The notes under the pieces: generated by a model
Database searches by the model: none
Told to the model about the DNA's origin: nothing
Seen by the model: only the letters and a program-made list of their open reading frames with translations
Part shown: positions 17,401 through 24,289 of the stretch, in pieces
Numbering within the stretch: position 1 is the stretch's first letter
Layout of the letters: each line of letters begins with the position of its first letter
Source of the DNA: CAZIKB01 sp964539665
GTDB lineage: Bacteria > Zhuqueibacterota > Zhuqueibacteria > Oceanimicrobiales > Oceanimicrobiaceae
Reading direction: 5' to 3'
DNA: 64,000 bases
NCBI GenBank assembly: GCA_964539665.1
Contig: CAZIKB010000016.1
Location: forward strand, 5,863-69,862
Translations under genes and position numbers: made by a program

Positions 17401-17596
17401 CCAGTGGTGGGGCCCCATGGGCGTCGCGGTGATATTTGGCTTAGCTATCGCTACCTTTCTAACATTAATCGTGGTTCCCGTGGTTTATTATATTTTTGAC
17501 GACTGGAGTGAAAGGGCGAGCCGGAAATTTTCAACCATGTTTAACGGCGAACTTGGAGAGCCGTTGGTGGAAGAAGCAGAGGTGTCTGAGCTTTGA
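14444..17596 (+). CDS. RND (AcrB/MexB-type) inner-membrane efflux pump
   Basis: Proton-driven inner-membrane transporter of 1050 residues, full length for the HAE1-like RND class. Two homologous halves each have one N-terminal membrane helix, a large periplasmic loop and a bundle of five helices. TM4 carries LGMMVDNAIVLVENIYRHRE: the first of the two AcrB proton-relay aspartates is present and the second is Asn, a variant I believe is frequent in this class. The second half has GVVVNNAIVLIDYIQQL. The periplasmic part has a glycine-rich segment (SGFSFGGGGGTPH). It is the last gene of the TetR-TolC-MFP-RND unit. The substrate is not predictable. Confidence 0.94.
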   Translation: MKIIDFSLTHKPSIFVLITIFVIMGLSSYSTLPRESAPAITIPIVLVSTPYFGVTPGDIETLVTQPIERKIKEITDLKEIRSTSAEGISIIEVEFNPDVDMDEAIQKVRDKVDLAKSEIPEDAEEPIINEISFEEFPIMLVNISGNYDLVKLKEIGEDFEDKFETIPGVLDAVISGGLEREVKVNVDLGKLKHYNIAFNDVIETIQDENKTIPGGSIEVGNIKYLVRIPGEFQEVEIIPELVAKVIDGTPVYIKDIAEVEYGYKDRSSMAREGGRNCVSLSVKKRSGANLIKITDEIKNIIEEEKVTLPSGTVITITADRSKDIRHMVSDLENNIISGLFLVVGVLFAFLGFRSSVFIAIAIPLSMLISFIIIQALGYTLNMIVLFSLILALGMMVDNAIVLVENIYRHREEGFNAFESSQKGANEISRAITASTITTLCAFAPMIFWPGIMGEFMKYLPITLIITLSCSLFVALTINPVLCEVFLKVKKGKKKETLFPKILIYYDKALRWSLNHRGMSIGASFASLLVIIILYGFFGTGIEFFPEVDPSQITVEVTAPTGTKLEESDRIVRVIENKIPKFKQDITSYVANVGAEGSGFSFGGGGGTPHKSMVTIEFLDQQDRHQSSDITMQQIRHEIVRIPGARIEVDKPDMGPPAGPPVNVEISGNDFTVLGDLAAQVRREINNIPGLVDLKDDFDQGRPELRVRIDRKKAAIYGLNTSKIASTIRTAIYGTEASEYRVADDEYAITVRLKEQTRNRLDVLNNLTIFEEGTQIPLISLATFEFEGGFTAIKRKDLKRVVTVSANVEGRLANDVLKDVQTKIADFSFPPGYMVAYTGENKEQDESQAFLSRAFLMALFLMFLVLVYEFNSASLPFVIMISIILSLIGVFFGLLVTRLPFGILMTGIGVISLAGVVVNNAIVLIDYIQQLRQRGLNKLEAIIQGGKTRMRPVILTAVTTIMGLIPLTTGLNFDFRNFRFSIGGESSQWWGPMGVAVIFGLAIATFLTLIVVPVVYYIFDDWSERASRKFSTMFNGELGEPLVEEAEVSEL

Positions 17597-17604
17597 TTCA
17601 TTGG

Positions 17605-17712
17605 TGTCATGCCCTTCCCGACTTTCCTTTAGATTAACAATAATGAATATCGGGATTAATCGGGCATCCATGACAATTCTGTATTCGTGCTAAAAAGAAC
17701 ACGGGAATGACA
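17605..17712. repeat. Palindromic intergenic repeat (GTCAT...ATGAC type), degenerate
   Basis: TGTCATGCCCTTCCCG at 17605-17620, with inverted counterparts CGGGCATCCATGACA (17661-17675) and CGGGAATGACA (17702-17712). It follows the RND gene. The ends match the TGTCATT...AATGACA pattern of three other intergenic elements in the window. Confidence 0.55.
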
Positions 17713-17811
17713 GTAATGGCTTAATGACTAATGACTTTAGCTGTGAAACTCTTTCGCTGAAATTATCGTAACCAGAGAAGATATATCCAACAATAAGATT
17801 TGGAGGTTCTC

Positions 17812-18024
17812 GTGGAACTCGCCGTACTTTTGCTCATGCTGGCCGCTATTATAATTTTCTTCAAGCTTATAGCTGTTATTTTTAAGGCTGGTTTCTTTGT
17901 CTTGAGTATACCATTCCAGATTATCGGTGCAATTCTGGGAGTGGTTCTGGTTTTGATGATTGTACCTTTTATGGTGGTGGCAGGAATAGCCACGGCCTTA
18001 CTTGCTCCGTTATTAGTGTTGTGA
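17812..18024 (+). CDS. Small hydrophobic membrane protein (70 aa)
   Basis: A 70-residue protein made almost wholly of hydrophobic residues, with two probable membrane helices separated by a short loop around FQIIGAILG. A GTG start at 17812 is chosen because a strong TTGGAGG site (17800-17806) lies at the right distance; the TTG at 17800 is part of that site. It is monocistronic, with a methyltransferase gene convergent to it. Function unknown. The good ribosome-binding site makes it more likely real than most ORFs of this size. Confidence 0.6.
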   Translation: MELAVLLLMLAAIIIFFKLIAVIFKAGFFVLSIPFQIIGAILGVVLVLMIVPFMVVAGIATALLAPLLVL

Positions 18025-18086
18025 CCTTTCCTGCCTTTTATATTAGTTTTGGTGGGAGTATATCTTGTGGTGAAGAAGTAAGATTT

Positions 18087-18824
18087 TCACCCCGCAATAA
18101 CCACAAGATTTCCGGACGTTTCTGCATCAAATTTATTTTTACTCAAATCTGCGAAAAACTGCACTTGATTAAAGCCATTCTTTTGCAGTGTGTTTTGGAG
18201 CTCGGACAAACGCCAGGGATATAATTGCGTACTGATCATCTGGTGAGAAAATCCACTTTTTCCCTTCTCCAGTATCAATATATTGAATTGGATTAAGTGC
18301 TCTTTGAAATCATAAAATCTTATAAATATTTTATTTCCGTATTCAGTAATTCCAACAAGTCTTTCTTTTTTATTTAAAATCTTTGCATAATTGAGAAGCT
18401 GGATTATTAGATAGCCTCCCGGAAGAAGACCCCTTCGAAAATTCTCAGCCACTGTATCTAATTCGTGTTTACTTAATAGATGAGCCAGTGAATTTCCAAG
18501 ACAAAAAATAGCGTCAAACGAATCCTGCACCTGCTCAGGAAAAGTCAGGAAGTCTGTTTCAGTAAATTTTGCAGACACCTGATGTCTCGATGCGTTCTTT
18601 TTTGCCAGGTCTATCATCTTTTTTGAAGTGTCAATGCCCGTTACTTCAATTCCCAAGCTCGATAGCAAGATTGAGTGAAAACCGCTGCCGCAGCCGGCGT
18701 CCAGCGTCTTCCTGAAACCATATTGTTTATTCAGCTCTTCAAAAATCGGACGCTCTTTGACCATCCTTTCATCAAAGCGGGTCATCAAATCGTAATCTTC
18801 TGAAAGTAGATTGTAGAAGTCCAT
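18087..18824 (-). CDS. Class I SAM-dependent methyltransferase
   Basis: A 245-residue cytosolic methyltransferase. Motif I is TLDAGCGSGFHSILLSSLG (about residues 40-58), followed by VTGIDTSKKMIDLA (motif II acidic residue) and a motif IV-like FDAIFCLGNSLAHL. The N-terminus (FYNLLSEDYDLMTRFDERM) resembles the UbiE/glycine-methyltransferase-like group. It stands alone on the minus strand. The substrate, whether small molecule, lipid or protein, cannot be told. Confidence 0.88.
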   Translation of the reverse strand: MDFYNLLSEDYDLMTRFDERMVKERPIFEELNKQYGFRKTLDAGCGSGFHSILLSSLGIEVTGIDTSKKMIDLAKKNASRHQVSAKFTETDFLTFPEQVQDSFDAIFCLGNSLAHLLSKHELDTVAENFRRGLLPGGYLIIQLLNYAKILNKKERLVGITEYGNKIFIRFYDFKEHLIQFNILILEKGKSGFSHQMISTQLYPWRLSELQNTLQKNGFNQVQFFADLSKNKFDAETSGNLVVIAG

Positions 18825-18917
18825 ATTAATATTAATTTAATGAATAATTTTTAAACTATTTTGTTATAGTAAGAGTGAAAAGTTTAAATTAGTGTCTGAC
18901 CGAAAACCGCCTTTTCT

Positions 18918-19002
18918 TGTCATTGCGAGCGTTTCTCAGAGAAGCAATCTCCCAGTTAGACAGGCATGAGATTGCTTCGGCAAAAAACACCTCGCAGTGA
19001 CA
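18918..19002. repeat. Palindromic intergenic repeat (GTCATTGCGAG type)
   Basis: An 85-base element with TGTCATTGCGAG at the left end and CTCGCAGTGACA at the right. An inner inverted pair is GAAGCAATCTC (from 18941) and GAGATTGCTTC (18968-18978). As RNA or single-stranded DNA it would form a long imperfect hairpin. It lies between the methyltransferase and the Omp85-like gene. Similar GTCATTGCGAG palindromes are, from memory, common intergenic repeats in many bacterial genomes. Confidence 0.75.
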
Positions 19003-19183
19003 GCAGGAATGCAGAGATTTGGTTCAAACGCTACATAGTTTTAATTAGACAGTGCTCGGAAAGTTTATCACTGATTTTTGAGATTAAATGTACTTTATTT
19101 TAATAGATACTGTCAAATATAGTCACTATATTCATTTCTTTCAAGAAAATTCTTTGTCACATTCAAATTTGGGAGACACAATT

Positions 19184-20335
19184 TTGATAATAAAGCATCT
19201 TTCGCCAAGACTCGTTTGTATTATACTATTTTGTATTATTCATTTTCTCTCTTCCTCCAGAGTTAAAATCCTCGCGAATGATGGTAACAACAACAAAACT
19301 TCAAAAGATCCCAAAATTGTAGAAGTTGTAAAAAAATATCTCGACGGTTTTACGATTGGTGAGGATACACGTTTTTTTCCTTATGTAAGCCTTGAAGATT
19401 GGTTTGATCCATATTTGGGTACGAAGCTGGAACATGGTACTTTTTGGAATCAAACAGATAGAATGTTTCACCATATAAAGATTGAAAATTTTACCGAATT
19501 TTCATGGAAGTTTCGATATCAGGCCAATTCAATCTCATCTGAAAATACAAAATTAAGTATTTTGTTTAAAACAAAAATGACGGATGATGATTACTATTAT
19601 GGAATTGGTGATACTACTTTAAAAAAGAACCGTTTTGAGGTGGATTATTTCGCGTATTTTATCGGCGGTGAAATTCAGCAATCCCTCTCAAAAACAGTTT
19701 TACTCCGCTGGTCAGCAGGATTGTGGAATTTTAATACAGGATTAAAAGAGGGTGGAGAATTTGAAAAAGCGTCTGACGCTCAATATGTAACCTCCCGTTT
19801 TACTTTTAGCGATAAGAAATCTGCAGATTACTGGAAAGCTTCAACAGACCATCAATGGTCCATCTATCTCGAAACCGGTTTGCCGGTTCATTCTTCTGTT
19901 TCCTCGTATGCACGGCTAAACTACTATTCTTATACTCATTTTCGACTCTTCACAAAAACAAGAATTGGCATAGGCAACCGGATTGAGTTTCTAATTGCTA
20001 AAGATAGAGAATTAGTCCCATATTTTGCCCTGCCAGAAGTCGGTTCAAGAAGCGGGCTTAGAGGTTTTTCAAAAGAGAGATTTCGAAATTTTGTCCTGAC
20101 TGCATTAAACCTGGAATATTCTTTCCTGTTTTCAGAATCTATTGAAGGATTTCTGTTAACAGATCTGGTTCTAACCGGGTCAAAGCCTGCCAAACTTTTT
20201 AAAGGCAGCCTCCATCAAAGCTTTGGAGTTGGTTTTCGGTTTCAAAATACATCACATCCTTTTACTCTCGGATTCGCGGCTGGCAAAGAAGGCTGGAAAT
20301 TGTTTTCTTCTATTGCAGTTGGCAGTCCGTGGTAA
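19184..20335 (+). CDS. Omp85/BamA-like outer-membrane beta-barrel without POTRA domain
   Basis: A secreted beta-barrel protein of about 384 residues. After a signal peptide (LSPRLVCIILFCIIHFLSSS) come alternating polar/hydrophobic strands. Near the C-terminus is GSRSGLRGFSKERF, matching the RGF motif of loop 6 in the Omp85/BamA 'surface antigen' barrel. The protein ends in aromatic Trp (GSPW), as outer-membrane strands often do. I chose TTG 19184: GGGAG precedes it at proper spacing and the signal peptide then begins at once. An ATG at 19088 would add 32 residues before it. No POTRA domain is seen. Two more barrels of this superfamily are encoded at 24290-27222. Role unknown; lipid or protein insertion is the general theme of the family. 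Confidence 0.7.
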   Translation: MIIKHLSPRLVCIILFCIIHFLSSSRVKILANDGNNNKTSKDPKIVEVVKKYLDGFTIGEDTRFFPYVSLEDWFDPYLGTKLEHGTFWNQTDRMFHHIKIENFTEFSWKFRYQANSISSENTKLSILFKTKMTDDDYYYGIGDTTLKKNRFEVDYFAYFIGGEIQQSLSKTVLLRWSAGLWNFNTGLKEGGEFEKASDAQYVTSRFTFSDKKSADYWKASTDHQWSIYLETGLPVHSSVSSYARLNYYSYTHFRLFTKTRIGIGNRIEFLIAKDRELVPYFALPEVGSRSGLRGFSKERFRNFVLTALNLEYSFLFSESIEGFLLTDLVLTGSKPAKLFKGSLHQSFGVGFRFQNTSHPFTLGFAAGKEGWKLFSSIAVGSPW

Positions 20336-20366
20336 ATAAGTTTAATCCTGTAATCTATTGTTCTCT

Positions 20367-21701
20367 TTAGGGCGAAATTTGAGATCCTGTAATTTCTTCA
20401 AAACGCCTACCTGCATAACGTGCTGAAAAAATCCAGACGACCAGTATTCCGACTGTAAGTAATGAAAGCCAGCGAATAGCGCCAAATTGAGCGAAAATGG
20501 TGGTGATTATCAGACTCAATCCAACCGCCAACGCCTTGGCAAAACGCTGCACAAACATATCGATGAAAGCTTTGGCCTTGTATTTTTCGTTTTTTGTGGT
20601 TGGCACATATAAGGACTCTTTGGCCGATTGGTTAATAGAATAGCTGAAACCGTTATCGGCGGTATTCAGTGTAGAGCCGATCCACAAAATCGGCGCTATT
20701 AAGTAACCAACAGACCAGGTTAAGGCAGCGATTGGTAGGAATAGCAACGCCACGCCCACACCAAAACGGGTCATGACAAAACTGGTCAGAAATAATTGCA
20801 CCAGCATAGAAGTAATATTCGTGATTAAAAACGCTGTGGCAAATTGCCGTCCGATGGCGTCCCCGTCCAGATAATATGAGATAGTTTCTGTGAACTGAAA
20901 ATCCATGATGGTAGACACCATCTCATAAAGCCCAACGATTCCGACTATCGCTAACAGATACGAAGATCCGAGGACCAGTTTACCTCCTTCAAGCGCGGGA
21001 TTGCCTTTTTTAGAAATTTCTGGTTCCGGAGACTCTTTGATTTTTGTATTTTCCCGGTCTTTTTTGCTCACCATCTTTCCCGCTATCTGCCCTACTGCAA
21101 TAATCATCACCGCTATTACCAAACAAATCATCAGCCATTCGCTGCGTGAAAAATCGTCTAATCTTACCCGTAAAAATGACGTGCCAAAAACTCCGCCAGC
21201 AACTCCACCAAATCCGATTAAACCATAAGCTCTTTTCGCGGTGTCTGGATTCACACTATCATTCAAAAATACGAAGAATGTGGCTACCATCAATGTACTG
21301 AATAAATCGCCAAACAAGTAAAATGTCCAGACGGTCAGGCTGCTCGGAGCGTTTAAAACTTGTGCATAAACCAAATATGACACTATGAAAAACAAGGAAA
21401 AGATAGTGGTTAGTTGTTGGCGAACAAATCTTCGTACTAACAGAGAGAAAACTACAACTGCTAAAAAAGCGACAGCCATATTTAGTACTTTGGCTAAAAG
21501 TTCTGCCTGAGAGGCCAGCATGTGCCAATTAAAAAGATCAAAACCACTTTTATCATAATATTGAATAAAAATTGATTTTTTAATGGGTTTTAGAATCCAA
21601 AAACTGGTGATCACCAGAAAGAAATAGAAAGACATCAATAAAGAAAAAGGCAGTTCTTCTTTTTTTAGATTGAACATAGCTTTAAATGGATTAACACTCA
21701 T
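20367..21701 (-). CDS. ATP/ADP-translocase-like (NTT/TLC family) or related MFS carrier
   Basis: An integral inner-membrane protein of 444 residues with about 11-12 predicted helices. It begins with a short cytoplasmic N-terminus, then a first helix ending in FWILKPIKKSIFI, which resembles the opening of nucleotide transport (TLC/NTT) proteins. It also has GLIGFGGVAGGVFGTSFLRVR, an MFS-like glycine-rich loop, and DNGFSYSINQSAKESLYVPTTKNEKYKAKAFIDMF, quoted here only for its position near residues 345-380. NTT proteins of intracellular bacteria exchange ATP/ADP, but relatives in free-living bacteria have unknown roles. It converges with the Omp85-like gene and is followed upstream by an 850-base repeat-rich spacer. 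The family call is moderately sure; the substrate is not known. Confidence 0.65.
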   Translation of the reverse strand: MSVNPFKAMFNLKKEELPFSLLMSFYFFLVITSFWILKPIKKSIFIQYYDKSGFDLFNWHMLASQAELLAKVLNMAVAFLAVVVFSLLVRRFVRQQLTTIFSLFFIVSYLVYAQVLNAPSSLTVWTFYLFGDLFSTLMVATFFVFLNDSVNPDTAKRAYGLIGFGGVAGGVFGTSFLRVRLDDFSRSEWLMICLVIAVMIIAVGQIAGKMVSKKDRENTKIKESPEPEISKKGNPALEGGKLVLGSSYLLAIVGIVGLYEMVSTIMDFQFTETISYYLDGDAIGRQFATAFLITNITSMLVQLFLTSFVMTRFGVGVALLFLPIAALTWSVGYLIAPILWIGSTLNTADNGFSYSINQSAKESLYVPTTKNEKYKAKAFIDMFVQRFAKALAVGLSLIITTIFAQFGAIRWLSLLTVGILVVWIFSARYAGRRFEEITGSQISP

Positions 21702-21904
21702 TTTATCTACCTTTCTTTTGGAGATTGCATGAAATAAAATGATAGACTTGTTTGAATTGCCTGTCCATTACTTTTGTAAAAGTTGCAGTAAGGTATTAAA
21801 TTAAATTTGCTAATACAAGGATAAATTATAAAAACCTGTAATATCTCTGTGCCTGCTTAACCACGGAATTACCCGGAGTTTACAAAGAAAAGAACACTTT
21901 TATT

Positions 21905-21986
21905 CAGTTTAATTCGATAAAGAAATAGAATAGTAATAAATTACGCTTCTATCGAGGTTGGCTCACACATAATCCTGACAGGATTC
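21905..21986. repeat. Direct repeat, copy 1
   Basis: About 80 bases beginning near CAGTTTAATTCG and including ATAGAATAGTAA, GCTTCTATCG and CCTGACAGGATTC. A second copy at 22301-22378 has the same blocks in the same order with small indels, about 80 percent alike by eye. No ORF or terminal inverted repeat marks it as an insertion sequence. Confidence 0.6.
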
Positions 21987-22003
21987 GAAATCATGTCAGG
22001 GCC

Positions 22004-22087
22004 TTTGTCATTTCGAACACAGTGAGAAATCTGGGTCCATTGAAATTATAGTATTTACAGGTTTCTCCTTTAAGTTGAAATGACAAA
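22004..22087. repeat. Palindromic intergenic repeat (GTCATTTCGA type)
   Basis: The left end TTTGTCATTTCGAACAC and right end GTTGAAATGACAAA are inverted copies across about 84 bases. They enclose GAGAAATCTGGG and GTTTCTCC, which pair in part. It lies in the spacer between the carrier and the kinase-like lipoprotein. Confidence 0.6.
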
Positions 22088-22127
22088 ATGGAAAATTTTC
22101 GGTCAAACAATAGCAACTCAGGTTGAT

Positions 22128-22160
22128 ATTTGAGAGTCATCTTAGAGATGACTCTCAAAT
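22128..22160. repeat. Perfect hairpin, 15-bp stem with 3-base loop
   Basis: The arms 22128-22142 (ATTTGAGAGTCATCT) and 22146-22160 are exact inverse complements around a three-base loop. There is no T-run after it on either strand. It may be a terminator for minus-strand transcription reaching this spacer, or a repeat remnant. A second smaller palindrome (CCTTTGAAAGG / CCTTTCAAAGG) lies at 22196-22224. Confidence 0.6.
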
Positions 22161-22300
22161 GGCTAGTCCCTTTTTACAACTCAGGTCTATCACTACCTTT
22201 GAAAGGTTTCAAACCTTTCAAAGGTTGATTGTTCGGCCTCAGCCCCTTCTACGACTCTGGTCAATTACTACTTGCTGACCTCTCGATGTTTATCTTGGAT

Positions 22301-22378
22301 CTGTTTAATCCGCTAAAAAAATAGAATAGTAAATTAGGCTTCTATCGGGGGTGGGGCAAACTTAGCCTGACAGGATTC
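22301..22378. repeat. Direct repeat, copy 2
   Basis: The second copy of the element at 21905-21986, sharing TTTAATCCG, ATAGAATAGTAA, GGCTTCTATCG and CCTGACAGGATTC in order. The rest of the 21702-22547 spacer holds no gene that I can support. Confidence 0.6.
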
Positions 22379-22499
22379 TTATCTGCGGACTGCAAATTCG
22401 AAGTGGGCTGCCTGGCTGCATGTGCATTTTAAACAGATAAATTTAACGAAATATTACATGTTGTCAACATAGTTTTAGATTTTCTGAAATTATGATGTG

Positions 22500-22532
22500 A
22501 GAAACCGAGCTTTTCAAAAAAGCTCGGTTTCT
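22500..22532 (-). terminator. Hairpin just past the kinase-like lipoprotein gene
   Basis: A perfect 15-base-pair stem (AGAAACCGAGCTTTT and its complement) with a three-base loop, 16 bases beyond the minus-strand stop. The A/T tracts are inside the stem and there is no separate T-run, but position and stability favour a terminator for the three-gene operon. Confidence 0.6.
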
Positions 22533-22547
22533 GTTTGAGATCTGATA

Positions 22548-24287
22548 CTAATTTTCCCGTTCCAGTGTAATTATGTGCGCTGCCTTTTCATTTCCGAACG
22601 GGTAATAAAAATGCACTTTAATACTTTTTCCCCAGGAGCTGTTTCCGTCTCTGCTGGTTTGAATCTTAAAAGCCAATATCTTATCTTCCTGCTGGAGGTT
22701 GGTTTTTTCGGTCAACTGTTTTTCAATAATATGGCTCATTTCAGAGTCTAACGACATTAACGGTTTGCCTTTAGAAATAACATAATCCGTTAGAGCTGTA
22801 CCCTGGTATTCAAGTCTATATCGATAAATGGTCTGCGGCGTTGTTTCAAAACCCGCTTTTACAGCCAGATCATCAAATTCAATGATGTAATGATTGGTGC
22901 TGTTTTCAGAGAGACGAAAATTGTCCAGAGGGTTTACTTTGCTGTACCAGTGCCGGCCGGTTTTATCCCGCCGTTCGATCAGGATTTTGATGATGTATTC
23001 TTCGTCGTCTTTGTTGGCATATTCTCCGGTCTCCACTATGGCGCGAATCTGCTCGTCTGTGAAAGACATGACTATTTTCGCTCCCCAGAAACCGTCTAGG
23101 TTGGTCGCCCTCTGAAAGGCTGGAACAGGTGTAATAAAAGCATAATTGCCAGGATTAAAAAGTCTGGATTCAAAATAGCCAGTGGAAGGGCTTATCATTC
23201 GCGGTTCTTTTTCCCAGGGTTCCACCCATAATCCCAGGGTAACAATTCTTAGCAGCATGTTGCCAAGATCCAAGGCGCCGAGATGACCTCGGCCTCTTCC
23301 AGCCAGACCGTAACCGCTGGCGCCAAGCGTCGTTCCGAAATCGATGATGTAATGCCGAATATAGCTTCTGTTCTCCTGTGTGACAAACATATCCAGGGTA
23401 TTGGTTGCCTTGGTATCGGAATTGTTTAACCACGCTGCAATGACTTTGTAACCCCTGAGCTCACGGCGGTGTTGATGCGGAATGGTATCATTGGGATCAT
23501 CTTTACGTTTCTTTGTATATAAAAAGCCTCCAATGGGCTTGCCTTCCAGAAACTTGCTGGCCAACACTCGATAGGCGCCATCAGGATTGCGCTGGGCTCT
23601 GGTCAGCCACTTCTGCAAATCCGCAGAATCTGCTGGTACTTCCCGTCCCCAACGATTTTTAACCATTACATTTTCAGCGATTCGTAACTTTTTTGGATCG
23701 ATAGTGGTCAGATAATTTTCCGGCGTGTTGTAGCCTGCTGCATAGACAAATTTGGTCGAAATCACCTCGGCTGCCGTCGACAGTTGAGGATATTTTTTTG
23801 AATCAAATTTGATAATATAGATATTCCCTCGGCGATCTTTTACAGTAAAGCCGGGAGTTACGCCTTCGGTTTTTGCAGCAATGACGGTCAACTGTCCTGC
23901 CACATCGGGGCCGGCTCCTCGATTAGGACCGCGCCTGAGCTCTGTTAGGGACATCGGATGTCTGGCATGTCGGTTTGTGAACCAGGATGAATTGGGCACC
24001 TCATCCACGGCGTTGAGATTTTTGGCTTGTTTAGGACTATTGGTTAATTTTCTGATATGCCATGAAATATTTGCGTACTCATCAATTTCATGTCCGAATA
24101 TGTTTTCAATGGCGTCTTCGTACAGGCTGATTTTTTTTTCTTCTGGTCTTGGAATGGACTCTCTGTCTTTTTCTTCAGTGATGATCGGTCGAAGAGTGTA
24201 TTGCTTTTGGCCGGCACAATTCAGTTGGATTATAGAGAGACAGATTGCCAGTGTGTTCAAATTGTAAATTAACTGTTTTAGTCGCAT
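22548..24287 (-). CDS. Lipoprotein with kinase-like fold motifs (unrecognised family)
   Basis: A 579-residue protein with a signal peptide ending at a lipobox-like QLNC (Cys24), so probably a periplasm-facing lipoprotein. Its middle reads like an atypical kinase. There is a beta-strand Lys (NIYIIKFDS, Lys160), a downstream helix with Glu (STAAEVISTKFVYAAGYN, Glu174), a catalytic-loop-like segment AWLNNSDTKATNTLD (Asp291, Asn296), and a metal-binding-like HYIIDFGTTLG (Asp316). The order K-E-D-N-DFG matches protein kinases and HipA/CotH-type kinases. It is the last gene of a minus-strand operon with two Omp85-type barrels, two bases from the nearest. I recall similar sequences beside barrel genes in other phyla but cannot name a family. 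Activity outside the cytoplasm, where ATP is scarce, would be unusual; it could be a pseudo-kinase or use another donor. Confidence 0.7.
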   Translation of the reverse strand: MRLKQLIYNLNTLAICLSIIQLNCAGQKQYTLRPIITEEKDRESIPRPEEKKISLYEDAIENIFGHEIDEYANISWHIRKLTNSPKQAKNLNAVDEVPNSSWFTNRHARHPMSLTELRRGPNRGAGPDVAGQLTVIAAKTEGVTPGFTVKDRRGNIYIIKFDSKKYPQLSTAAEVISTKFVYAAGYNTPENYLTTIDPKKLRIAENVMVKNRWGREVPADSADLQKWLTRAQRNPDGAYRVLASKFLEGKPIGGFLYTKKRKDDPNDTIPHQHRRELRGYKVIAAWLNNSDTKATNTLDMFVTQENRSYIRHYIIDFGTTLGASGYGLAGRGRGHLGALDLGNMLLRIVTLGLWVEPWEKEPRMISPSTGYFESRLFNPGNYAFITPVPAFQRATNLDGFWGAKIVMSFTDEQIRAIVETGEYANKDDEEYIIKILIERRDKTGRHWYSKVNPLDNFRLSENSTNHYIIEFDDLAVKAGFETTPQTIYRYRLEYQGTALTDYVISKGKPLMSLDSEMSHIIEKQLTEKTNLQQEDKILAFKIQTSRDGNSSWGKSIKVHFYYPFGNEKAAHIITLEREN

Positions 24288-24289
24288 TA

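Noticed and set aside
18021..18224. Plus-strand ORF after the small membrane protein
   Set aside because: It is the reverse of the methyltransferase C-terminal coding region.
23881..24267. 128-codon plus-strand ORF opposite the kinase-like lipoprotein
   Set aside because: Antisense shadow; the minus-strand frame carries the signal peptide and motifs.
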